Source: JANQIV01 sp050117315 (GTDB taxonomy: Bacteria > Bacteroidota > Ignavibacteria > Ignavibacteriales > Melioribacteraceae). Taken from it: a stretch of DNA of 34,225 bases. A model generated the notes under the pieces. That model made no database searches, had not been told where the DNA came from, and was given only the letters and a program-made list of their open reading frames with translations. Made by a program: the position numbers and the translations under genes. This document shows positions 15,951 through 22,776 of the stretch, one piece after another (the first letter of the stretch is position 1; each line of letters opens with the position of its first letter). The stretch covers positions 1 through 34,225 of the forward strand of contig JASFMY010000069.1 in the NCBI GenBank assembly GCA_050117315.1, given 5' to 3'.

Positions 15951-16756
15951 AAATCTCCCATATTTTGTGAATTCATCCAGAGGACAATAATTAATAACAA
16001 GATTGCGATAGTACAGATCAGATAATCATGTACTTTCATTTTTATTTCATAAAGATTAGTAGTTGTTTTCATTGCGCCAAAACCGCGATTGAGCATTGCA
16101 ATTGCCAGATTGTCGGACATCCTCAACGAATCAACTATCATAGGTATAAGAATTGGTATGTAAGACTTTATGCTGTTTATAATTCCACCACTGCCTATAT
16201 TTGCTCCGCGGGCTTGCTGTGCTTCGCGTATCATCTCTGATTTTTTTTGCATTGTCGGAATAAATCTTATCCCGGTTGCGATTATAAAAGCTAATTGATG
16301 GGGCACTCTCATTTTTTTTAGCAGTTGTAAAATATCTTCGATAGGTGTACTGAAAGTGATTATTGTTGAAGCCAATACCATAACTATAATTCTTAACACC
16401 AGGGTTATCCCATACAACAGACCACCTAGTGTAAAAGGAAGCGATCCATTAGGCAATAATGTGAATAAAATTTTTCTATTCTGACTTTCATGAAAATTTA
16501 ATGAAGGATAAGTAAGCCCTGTAATCAAAAACATTATTATAAAAATTGGCAAAAGTGGTCTAAGTACAGATTTGATCCTTGAAAATGGTGTGTTCATACT
16601 TAAAAGCGCCATCCATGATAACCCTACCAAAACAACATTTATAATCGGGGATTGAAAACAAAACGATGCAACCGTAAGAACTATAAAACTAAGGGCCTTG
16701 GTTCTAACATCAAGTCTATGAATAAAACTACCTGAAGGATAATATTCTATCAACAT
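15947..16756 (-). CDS. ecfT: ECF transporter T component (EcfT/CbiQ family)
   Basis: The transmembrane coupling protein of an energy-coupling-factor importer, 269 residues with about five or six hydrophobic helices. It begins EYYPSGSFIHRLDVRTK, typical of the family (P.....H.LDPR.K). The cytoplasmic coupling helices are visible as EAQQARGANIG (about 180-190) and, in place of a second A-R-G, MLNRGFGAM (about 220-228). It starts one base after the ATPase stop codon and overlaps the glycohydrolase gene by 4 bp, so it is translationally coupled to both. It should pair with the fused ATPase and the CblT-like S component of this operon, forming a dedicated (group I) rather than shared ECF transporter. 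Confidence 0.9.
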   Translation of the reverse strand: MLIEYYPSGSFIHRLDVRTKALSFIVLTVASFCFQSPIINVVLVGLSWMALLSMNTPFSRIKSVLRPLLPIFIIMFLITGLTYPSLNFHESQNRKILFTLLPNGSLPFTLGGLLYGITLVLRIIVMVLASTIITFSTPIEDILQLLKKMRVPHQLAFIIATGIRFIPTMQKKSEMIREAQQARGANIGSGGIINSIKSYIPILIPMIVDSLRMSDNLAIAMLNRGFGAMKTTTNLYEIKMKVHDYLICTIAILLLIIVLWMNSQNMGDL

Positions 16757-18499
16757 TTAGTTCTCATCTCCATTATCAGTAAATAATAATTGGATATCCT
16801 TAACCGTAACCGGATATTTAGTCCACTCGCTTTGCCTTAGTCGGCTAGCAATCAAAACACTATCAGGCGGTGTAACAAATGCTGATTCCAAAATTTCTTG
16901 TTGATAAAAAACTTCCTCCGGTTTTCCATCAAGCACAACCTGTCCATTTGCAAAAACAATTACACGATCTGCATATTCAGCGGCAAGGCGCATATTATGA
17001 GTTATTGCTAGGATTGTATGACCTTTTTTATGAAGCTTTTCCATCATATTCATCATACGTTTGGTACCGTCCCAATCCTGGCCGGTAGTTGGTTCGTCTA
17101 TTACCAAAATATCCGGTTCCATTGCAAGTATAGTTGCAACAGCTAACTTTTGTCTTTCGCCCTTACCAAGCATAAAAGGATGACGTTCTTTAAAATCTCC
17201 CAACCCAACAAACTCAAGTGCATCTGTAATTCTTTTCCCTCTGGCTTCATCAGTCAAATGAAGATTTTTTAAGCCGAACGCAACCTCTTCCCAAACTGAT
17301 GCGGCAAAAATTTGATGATCAGGATTTTGGAATACATAACCGACACTATGGCTCAACTCTGCAGTTGAAATACCGGCAATATCTTTCCCGTTTATAAATA
17401 TTTGTCCTTCTGTTGGTCTATATAACCCATTCAGGTGTTTTGAGAATGTTGTTTTACCAGCACCGTTTTTACCAATCAGAGCAACAAATTCACCTTTGCA
17501 AATTTTTAGGTTTATATTACGAAGGGCATGCTTCCCGTTAGAATAAACAAAGTTAAGATTTCTAGCTTCGATAGCTATATCGTCATCAGCCTTCTTTTGT
17601 TTGCTTTCATCATTTGTATGATTTTTATTTTCAAACTTGTAGTTTGATGTGAAGTAACGAACAAATTCATCATTGTTTATAAATATTGAACCGGAAGGAA
17701 GAATTTTTTCTTTAACAAGCCTATAACTAATCTCGGCAGCTTCCGGCGGGCGAATTCCAAGTTTTTCCAGTAGTTCAATATCCTGGAAAAGTGCGGAAGG
17801 TTTTCCATCCCAAAAAATTGTCCCGTTATCAAGCACCAGAATTCTATCTGAAAATTCCAGCATTTCTTCGGAGTCGTGCCCGGAAATTAGAATTGTTACA
17901 CCGCTGCTCTTTCCAAGATTAGAAAGCAGCTTATAAATTTCTTTTCTCCCGGAAGGATCCAATTCGGAAGTTGGTTCATCGAGCACAAGAATTTCCGGTT
18001 CCATCGCAAGTATTCCCGCAATTGCAAGTCTTTGTTTTTCTCCGCCTGAAAGTTCGGTTGTTATTCTTTTTTCGTATCCGCTTAATCCTACGGCATTTAA
18101 TGATTTTCCAACCAGTTCTTTTATTTTTTCTTTTCCGTAAGCGAGATTAGATGGACCGAATGCAACATCTTTCTCAACCGTAATTCCAAAAATCTGAGTC
18201 TCTGGGTCTTGCATTACAAATCCTATGAACCTAGCTAATGTTTGAATACGGTAACGAGCTGTGTTCATTGTATTCGCAATAATTTTACCGTCAAACTCAC
18301 CTTCGAAAAAATGCGGAATCAAGCCGTTTAGCAGCATCAAAGAAGTAGTTTTACCGGCACCGGTTCTTCCCATCAAACCAACAAATTCACCTTTGTTAAC
18401 GTTAAAATTTAATTTCCGTAAAGTATTGGCAACACCGTTTTCGTATTTGTATTTTTTTAAGTCTACAAAAATGGAGCCTCTTTCAAGCGGTACGGTCAT
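16757..18499 (-). CDS. Fused ECF transporter ATPase (EcfA-EcfA' in one chain)
   Basis: The energising subunit of the ECF importer: two ABC ATPase domains in one 580-residue protein. Domain 1: Walker A GRTGAGKTT (about 43-51), signature LSGGEKQRLAIAG, Walker B LVLDEPTSELD, and the switch His in ISGHD. Domain 2 begins near residue 310: Walker A GKNGAGKTT, altered signature LGKGERQKLAVAT, Walker B LVIDEPTTGQD, and the switch His in ITHN. LGKG in the second half is common in fused ECF ATPases, so the pair probably works asymmetrically. It overlaps the CblS-like gene by 4 bp (ATGA) with GGGAAGGGA as RBS and abuts the T gene. Confidence 0.92.
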   Translation of the reverse strand: MTVPLERGSIFVDLKKYKYENGVANTLRKLNFNVNKGEFVGLMGRTGAGKTTSLMLLNGLIPHFFEGEFDGKIIANTMNTARYRIQTLARFIGFVMQDPETQIFGITVEKDVAFGPSNLAYGKEKIKELVGKSLNAVGLSGYEKRITTELSGGEKQRLAIAGILAMEPEILVLDEPTSELDPSGRKEIYKLLSNLGKSSGVTILISGHDSEEMLEFSDRILVLDNGTIFWDGKPSALFQDIELLEKLGIRPPEAAEISYRLVKEKILPSGSIFINNDEFVRYFTSNYKFENKNHTNDESKQKKADDDIAIEARNLNFVYSNGKHALRNINLKICKGEFVALIGKNGAGKTTFSKHLNGLYRPTEGQIFINGKDIAGISTAELSHSVGYVFQNPDHQIFAASVWEEVAFGLKNLHLTDEARGKRITDALEFVGLGDFKERHPFMLGKGERQKLAVATILAMEPDILVIDEPTTGQDWDGTKRMMNMMEKLHKKGHTILAITHNMRLAAEYADRVIVFANGQVVLDGKPEEVFYQQEILESAFVTPPDSVLIASRLRQSEWTKYPVTVKDIQLLFTDNGDEN

Positions 18500-19320
18500 T
18501 TGTCCCTTCCCTTTAACTTTCCAATCAAAAAAATCGGTTTATTGATTCTTTCTTTGAGCAACTCAAATTTTTCTTCCGGCAACGAAACGAGACAACATGT
18601 TGAAGGACCACCTGATTTATTTACATCAACTCCTATGTTGCTAAACTGTTCTGCTTCTAACCCGGCGCTTTTCGAAAGTTCAGACAATTCATGTTTTATT
18701 CCCTTAGAACCAACAGGAAGTATATCATGAATGAACTCTATTTTATTCAACTCTCTAATAGTTCTGGAATCGGCAATTTCCGGATCGGCATAGGTAACTT
18801 TATATTCCGGCGCTGACTTTGGTATTCCTACACTCACTATTATATCACCCTCAATACTATTACCAGGTCTGAAATCTTTTTCATGAACAAATCCAATTAT
18901 AACCGTACCGGCGCCGGTTTGAGCTGTTTTCACATTATCTTCGGTGCTTCCGGTTACAGCCAAATCGCTGTTAATTCCTGCTTCGGATGATTCATCTTTT
19001 ACCCCTCTTATAATTTCCTTTCCGGTGGGATCCATTTCAACGGCGAGAGTATCTACTACAATAATCGGAATAGCTCCCGAGGCAAGAACTTCCATAACGG
19101 GAACACGAACAACCATGCGTCCAAGTTCGTAAGCCGGGGAATAAAAAGAATCAAGTTCTTTTGGCCCAATTCCTCCGGCTGAATCACAGGCAATCACAAG
19201 CCAAAATTCATCAGTTAGCTCAGTTATCAAAAGATCTCTTACCTGTCTAACTTTAAAAGTATCCGAACCATTTTGCTTCTTTAACAGATTGTATTTTTCT
19301 AAAATGACTTCTTCAATCAT
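18496..19320 (-). CDS. cblS: CblS-like alpha-ribazole kinase (PurM/AIR-synthase superfamily)
   Basis: Probably phosphorylates imported alpha-ribazole to alpha-ribazole-5'-phosphate for cobamide lower-loop assembly. The 274 residues carry PurM-type features: VIACDSAGGIG (42-52, Asp for metal-ATP), VVRVPVMEVLASGAIPI (70-86), VDTLAVEMDPTGKEIIRGV, TGSTEDNVKTAQTGAGTV (123-140), ILPVGSKGIKHEL and NKSGGPSTCCLVS. These closely resemble what I remember of CblS from Listeria/Geobacillus. A CblT-like S component immediately upstream (4-bp gap) is the known partner. ThiL, SelD, HypE and PurM also belong to this superfamily, but their own motifs and neighbours are absent. No direct proof of substrate; another nucleoside is possible. 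Confidence 0.75.
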   Translation of the reverse strand: MIEEVILEKYNLLKKQNGSDTFKVRQVRDLLITELTDEFWLVIACDSAGGIGPKELDSFYSPAYELGRMVVRVPVMEVLASGAIPIIVVDTLAVEMDPTGKEIIRGVKDESSEAGINSDLAVTGSTEDNVKTAQTGAGTVIIGFVHEKDFRPGNSIEGDIIVSVGIPKSAPEYKVTYADPEIADSRTIRELNKIEFIHDILPVGSKGIKHELSELSKSAGLEAEQFSNIGVDVNKSGGPSTCCLVSLPEEKFELLKERINKPIFLIGKLKGRDK

Positions 19321-19324
19321 ACTT

Positions 19325-19852
19325 TTAAACCATTTTGCTTTTATTAATAATTAGGTATGCAGTAATGGCAACAAAAATATTTATAACGGACCCTATGGTT
19401 AAAGGAACGAGTAATGATACTGTTAACCCAATTCCACCGATTGGAATTACAAGCAACGCTGAAACGGGGCCATTAAGAAAAACAGCAATTAAAGCTCCTA
19501 CCCATAAGTGAATTTTTTTTGATACTACTTCAAAAATTGAAACAAAAACCGCCATTTGGACGGCAATAAAAAGATGCATTGGAAGACTTAACGGAAAACC
19601 GGTAGAAAGTGCAGTAAGCAAATGACCAAGGCTTGCAACTATTGCACCTTCGCGCCAACCAAAGGCAATAGCAGAAAAATAAGCGAACGCTGCATCAAGC
19701 GCTACAGTTCCGGTAGGACTTGGAACTTTTACCATAGAACCAACGGCACTCATAGAAATAAAAATGGCCATCCGGGCAATACGCTTAGACGACCAAAATA
19801 TTTTTTTGTCGTTAGAGCTTATCTCTTCTTCCGGTATTGGTATTAGTGACAT
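19325..19852 (-). CDS. cblT: CblT-like ECF transporter S component (predicted alpha-ribazole importer)
   Basis: The substrate-binding membrane subunit of the ECF importer, 175 residues with about five or six helices after a short polar N-terminus. The ARMAIFISMSAVGSMVKVPS segment (about 26-45) has the hydrophobic helix and small residues by which S components contact the T protein. It is followed by PTGTVALDAAFAYFSAIAFG, a GAIVASLGHLLTALSTGFPL motif and an MHLFIA helix. This pattern is like CblT as I remember it. It lies 7 bp after the GntR gene and 4 bp before the CblS-like gene, with ATPase and T genes next, so all parts of one importer are together. The substrate assignment rests on resemblance and the kinase partner. 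Confidence 0.75.
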   Translation of the reverse strand: MSLIPIPEEEISSNDKKIFWSSKRIARMAIFISMSAVGSMVKVPSPTGTVALDAAFAYFSAIAFGWREGAIVASLGHLLTALSTGFPLSLPMHLFIAVQMAVFVSIFEVVSKKIHLWVGALIAVFLNGPVSALLVIPIGGIGLTVSLLVPLTIGSVINIFVAITAYLIINKSKMV

Positions 19853-19859
19853 TTACTTT

Positions 19860-20621
19860 CTACTTGTTAAGATTGTTTAACTCAATGCTTATTTCTTGTC
19901 CATGTTTAAAATAAAACTCACACCTGTCTCCAGGCATAAATGAACGCGTTACTTCGATTATCTCATCGTTCTTTGAAAAGGTTTTACGTGTTATAAAAAA
20001 CAAGGGTGCTCCCTTTTTAACTTCCAACAATTCAGATTCATACGGATCGGCCTTAACACAAGCCAAACTTTCCGTAAAATAACTGAAGTTGATATTGTAT
20101 TTTTCTTTTAATATATCTACCAAAGAATTCGCGGATAAGTCGTACTCTAATAGGCTCGGACAGAAAAATTTGGGAATATATGAAGTCTGTAATGCCACCG
20201 GGATATCATTGACCAATCGCAGTCTCTGAATTCTATAAAGTTCGGTACTTTCTTTCAGTTTTAAATACTCAAGAGTTTTCTTCGTTTCAAGTATCTCCTC
20301 TGCAAATATTACCTTTGTAGCAAATACTGACCTGTCATTCTTTAATTCTTCAGAAAAGCTGAACGCCTCCATAACACCCGAAAATTTCTTCCTTTCCGCA
20401 ACAAAAGTTCCTTTACCCTGCACCCTGTACAAAATACCTTCTGAAACAAGATCGGCAATTGCTTGCTTTGACGTATTTCTGCTTATACTCAGCATAGCGG
20501 ATAATTCATTTTCCGACGGTACTCTTTCGCCGGGTTTATATTTGCCCACATCAATTTCCTCTTTAAGTATCTCTTTCAACTGGTAATAAAGCGGAAGTTT
20601 GCTTTTTTTATCTATTTCCAT
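19860..20621 (-). CDS. GntR-family transcription regulator with UTRA effector domain (HutC type)
   Basis: The likely local regulator, 253 residues. The N-terminal winged helix (about 1-75) shows LPLYYQLKEILKEEI, GERVPSENELSAMLSISRNTSKQAI and RVQGKGTFVA. The C-terminal UTRA domain (about 90-253) binds a small molecule: VALQTSYIPKF, the region around FYFKHGQEIS. The longest frame starts at 20669, but AGGAAGGAG lies just before the ATG at 20621, which gives the standard N-terminus. It sits second in the operon, 29 bp after the BtuF-like gene. Two palindromes in the operon leader (21703-21718, 21771-21795) are candidate binding sites. The effector is plausibly the imported nucleoside or its phosphate. 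Confidence 0.88.
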   Translation of the reverse strand: MEIDKKSKLPLYYQLKEILKEEIDVGKYKPGERVPSENELSAMLSISRNTSKQAIADLVSEGILYRVQGKGTFVAERKKFSGVMEAFSFSEELKNDRSVFATKVIFAEEILETKKTLEYLKLKESTELYRIQRLRLVNDIPVALQTSYIPKFFCPSLLEYDLSANSLVDILKEKYNINFSYFTESLACVKADPYESELLEVKKGAPLFFITRKTFSKNDEIIEVTRSFMPGDRCEFYFKHGQEISIELNNLNK

Positions 20622-20650
20622 GTTACACTCCTTCCTATTTCTTTTCCATA

Positions 20651-21664
20651 TTATTTGCTGATACTGCATAAACTTTCGTTTACAATGATGAATGGGAAAT
20701 ACCGGAACAGCTGCGAAAAGGCAGTCTCCATGTTCTCAGGAACTTTATCCATCTTCAGCAACTCCAGGTCGCCATCAGCATGAATGGTTTTACCAAAAAG
20801 ATCAGCAGCAGTAACAATTTGAGGTCCTGCTTGTTTTGTCTTAGCAGAATTTATATAACGTACCTTGCCGTTTTTAACGGCATTTACTTTTTCAGCTCCT
20901 TCACGGTGAGCAATTTCAAAAGGCGTGGTCGTTCCATAACCTACTTTTGAACCTTCAAAGTATGGTCCACCCGCTTGTGCCCATATTGGAATTAGAATTA
21001 CATCCGGATTTGCTTTAACCACTTCTTCCCATTTAACTAAAGGTGCAATCCCTGCTCTGTCCGAATATATAGGTTCGCCGCCGACCATTTTTATCAATTC
21101 CGTTATGTACGAATCCCTTCCCGGCAAACATTTATAATAATAGTTAATCTCATAGTAAACTTTTACTTTAGGATATTTTTTGTATTTATCTGCAACTAAC
21201 AACAAACCTGATTTGAGTTCCTCAACTAATTCATCCGAATTCTCCTCTTTGTTAATTGCCTTACCTAATTCGGATATTTTAGAATACACTTCATCTAAAC
21301 TACTTTCTTCCATATGAATCACTTTGTATCCCTCTTTCAGGAATCTGTCCCTAGCCTTAGCCTGGACACCGGTACAAGTTAATATGAGATCAGGTTTAAG
21401 CTCTTCAACCTTTTCAAAATTGACATCCGTAAAACCTGCAACCACCTGAAGTTTCCCTTCTTCTACCAAACGAGGAATAGAATCAGGGAAGATACAGTAA
21501 CGGGTAACTCCTACTAATTCATCTGCGGCTCCAACTGCAGCGACAATGTTTGTCCAATTTGGAGCTAACGAAACGATTCTCTGTTGCTTTTGTGTAAAAC
21601 ACGAAGTCGAGAAAAAAAGCAAAACTATTAATAAAACATTTCCAAATAACTGCATTCTCTTCAT
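20651..21664 (-). CDS. BtuF-like periplasmic substrate-binding lipoprotein
   Basis: A class III metal-chelate/cobalamin-type binding protein of 337 residues. The signal peptide ends FFSTSC (Cys about 22), a usable though imperfect lipobox, so it is probably anchored to the membrane. Mature motifs: RIVSLAPNWTNIVAAVGAADELVGVTRYC (about 29-57), VEELKPDLILTCTGVQAKA, LIKMVGGEPIYSD (about 185-197), KANPDVILIPIW and KNGKVRYINSAK. This is the BtuF/FhuD fold. No BtuC or BtuD permease gene is in the window; the only importer here is the ECF system, which normally needs no binding protein. It is the first gene of the operon, with AAAGGAG before the ATG and a clear promoter upstream. The ligand is unproven. 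Confidence 0.82.
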   Translation of the reverse strand: MKRMQLFGNVLLIVLLFFSTSCFTQKQQRIVSLAPNWTNIVAAVGAADELVGVTRYCIFPDSIPRLVEEGKLQVVAGFTDVNFEKVEELKPDLILTCTGVQAKARDRFLKEGYKVIHMEESSLDEVYSKISELGKAINKEENSDELVEELKSGLLLVADKYKKYPKVKVYYEINYYYKCLPGRDSYITELIKMVGGEPIYSDRAGIAPLVKWEEVVKANPDVILIPIWAQAGGPYFEGSKVGYGTTTPFEIAHREGAEKVNAVKNGKVRYINSAKTKQAGPQIVTAADLFGKTIHADGDLELLKMDKVPENMETAFSQLFRYFPFIIVNESLCSISK

Positions 21665-21702
21665 AACCGGGCTCCTTTAATTAAATGAAGAATGACTTGT
21701 TG

Positions 21703-21718
21703 GGTTGATGGTACAACC
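21703..21718 (-). promoter_or_regulatory. Palindrome at the predicted transcription start (candidate GntR operator)
   Basis: GGTTG, 6-nt spacer, CAACC, with GTAC shared with the upstream palindrome. It overlaps the expected start of transcription (about 21716) just downstream of the -10 box, a usual place for repressor binding. It could equally be a small 5'-UTR hairpin. Confidence 0.4.
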
Positions 21719-21722
21719 TACC

Positions 21723-21754
21723 CAAAGATAACTTTTTTTTGTTTATCTTGTCAA
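21723..21754 (-). promoter_or_regulatory. Promoter of the BtuF-GntR-CblT-CblS-ECF operon
   Basis: On the minus strand TTGACA (21749-21754), an 18-nt spacer, then TATCTTTG (21723-21730). The latter is an exact TAnnTTTG -10 box of the Bacteroidetes type, and TTGACA contains the TTG of the -33 element. Transcription would begin near 21716, about 50 nt before the ATG at 21664. Confidence 0.65.
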
Positions 21755-21770
21755 GTAAAATCTCAAAAAA

Positions 21771-21795
21771 ATGTACAAGTATAGTAACTGTACAT
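21771..21795 (-). promoter_or_regulatory. Palindromic candidate operator upstream of the operon promoter
   Basis: ATGTACA, 11-nt spacer, TGTACAT: perfect 7-bp arms centred about 30 bp upstream of the -35 box. GTAC-centred half-sites recur at 21711-21714. Position and symmetry suit binding by a dimeric GntR regulator such as the one encoded second in this operon. It is not proven. Confidence 0.45.
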
Positions 21796-22064
21796 AAAAT
21801 CAAAGCGGATGAAGAGTAAAAAAAACGGTAAAATGAAAGATTGAAAGTAATGAATATTACCGGTTTAGGAACCTTTCCTACGGACGTTATTATACAGAAT
21901 CATTTATAAACTCCTTGTAGGGTGATGCGTTGCCGAGAACAGGAGGTTAAAGAAAACAGTAATTTATGAGTTTGGCAAAATATTCTATAAACATTACGAT
22001 ATTTACCACAACATAGCAAGAAGAGTGATTGATAAAATTTTGGGAGGAACGAGTTTTAAAAAAT
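21796..22064. other. Intergenic region without recognised gene
   Basis: AT-rich sequence between the pentapeptide gene and the operon promoter region. A short weak fold (AGGAA...TTCCT) lies near 21870. I see no convincing open frame, RNA gene or riboswitch; in particular no cobalamin-riboswitch core was recognised here or in the 5' UTR. Confidence 0.4.
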
Positions 22065-22649
22065 CTAAAATTTAACTTTAATCCCCAAATAATCAAAAAA
22101 CGAAACCGCTTCGGGCATTGAGAATTTTGCCCCCTTTAATTTATTGTTTAAGGGATTTATCCTATATTCTTTCGCATCTGTAAAATCCGCTTTGCTGAGA
22201 TTAACGTTTTCAAAAATACTTCCTTTCAAAACTGCTTCTCTAAAATCGGATGAGCTTAAATCCGTTGTGTAAAAATCACAATTCTCAATTTTGCATTTTG
22301 AAAAGTCTGTTTTCTCTAGTTTCAGTCCGCTGAAATTACATTCGGAAATCAAACAGTTGTTGAAATCATATTTCACAATCAATGAATCAATTTCTCTAAA
22401 ATCAACTCCCATTATTTTACAGTCGTTAAAGCAAACAGCGGTAAGCTTACTGCTTTTAAATGAAACCAAACTTAGATCACATGAATTAAAGGTAACATTT
22501 GAGAACAAACACTCCGACAGTATTGTATTGTAAAAATCAATTTTTGTGAAGGAACAATCATAAAACGATTTTAAAAATAATTTTTTGTCAGTGAATTTAT
22601 GTTCTTTGAAATCAACGTTTTCAAAATGATCTTCTTTTAACAAATCCAT
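22065..22649 (-). CDS. Pentapeptide-repeat protein, Qnr/MfpA-like
   Basis: 194 residues made almost entirely of A(D/N)LXX-type pentapeptides with a central Phe every fifth residue (e.g. CSFTKIDFYNT, CNFSGLKLEKTDFSKC, SDFREAVLKGSIF), predicted to form a right-handed quadrilateral beta-helix. The last ~35 residues (YRINPLNNKLKGAKFSMPEAVSFFDYLGI) leave the repeat pattern and resemble the C-terminal helix of Qnr-type proteins, which use it for dimerisation. Qnr/MfpA proteins mimic DNA and bind gyrase, altering quinolone sensitivity; chromosomal homologues often have unknown native roles. It has no signal peptide. It is read away from the downstream sensor kinase gene and is upstream of, but separate from, the CblTS operon. 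Confidence 0.8.
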   Translation of the reverse strand: MDLLKEDHFENVDFKEHKFTDKKLFLKSFYDCSFTKIDFYNTILSECLFSNVTFNSCDLSLVSFKSSKLTAVCFNDCKIMGVDFREIDSLIVKYDFNNCLISECNFSGLKLEKTDFSKCKIENCDFYTTDLSSSDFREAVLKGSIFENVNLSKADFTDAKEYRINPLNNKLKGAKFSMPEAVSFFDYLGIKVKF

Positions 22650-22776
22650 GAATATTTTACCTCAGCTTAATAAACAAAAATAAGCAGCCATTAACGATAA
22701 CTTAATTATAAAACTACTAATATCTGTGGAGATATTGGAGTCTTTTTATAAATAATTTATTATTTTAGCTTATCCC

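Noticed and set aside
21665..21800. Cobalamin riboswitch in the leader of the BtuF-CblTS operon
   Set aside because: No riboswitch core or B12-box-like sequence was recognised on the minus strand; the leader after the predicted start is only about 50 nt.
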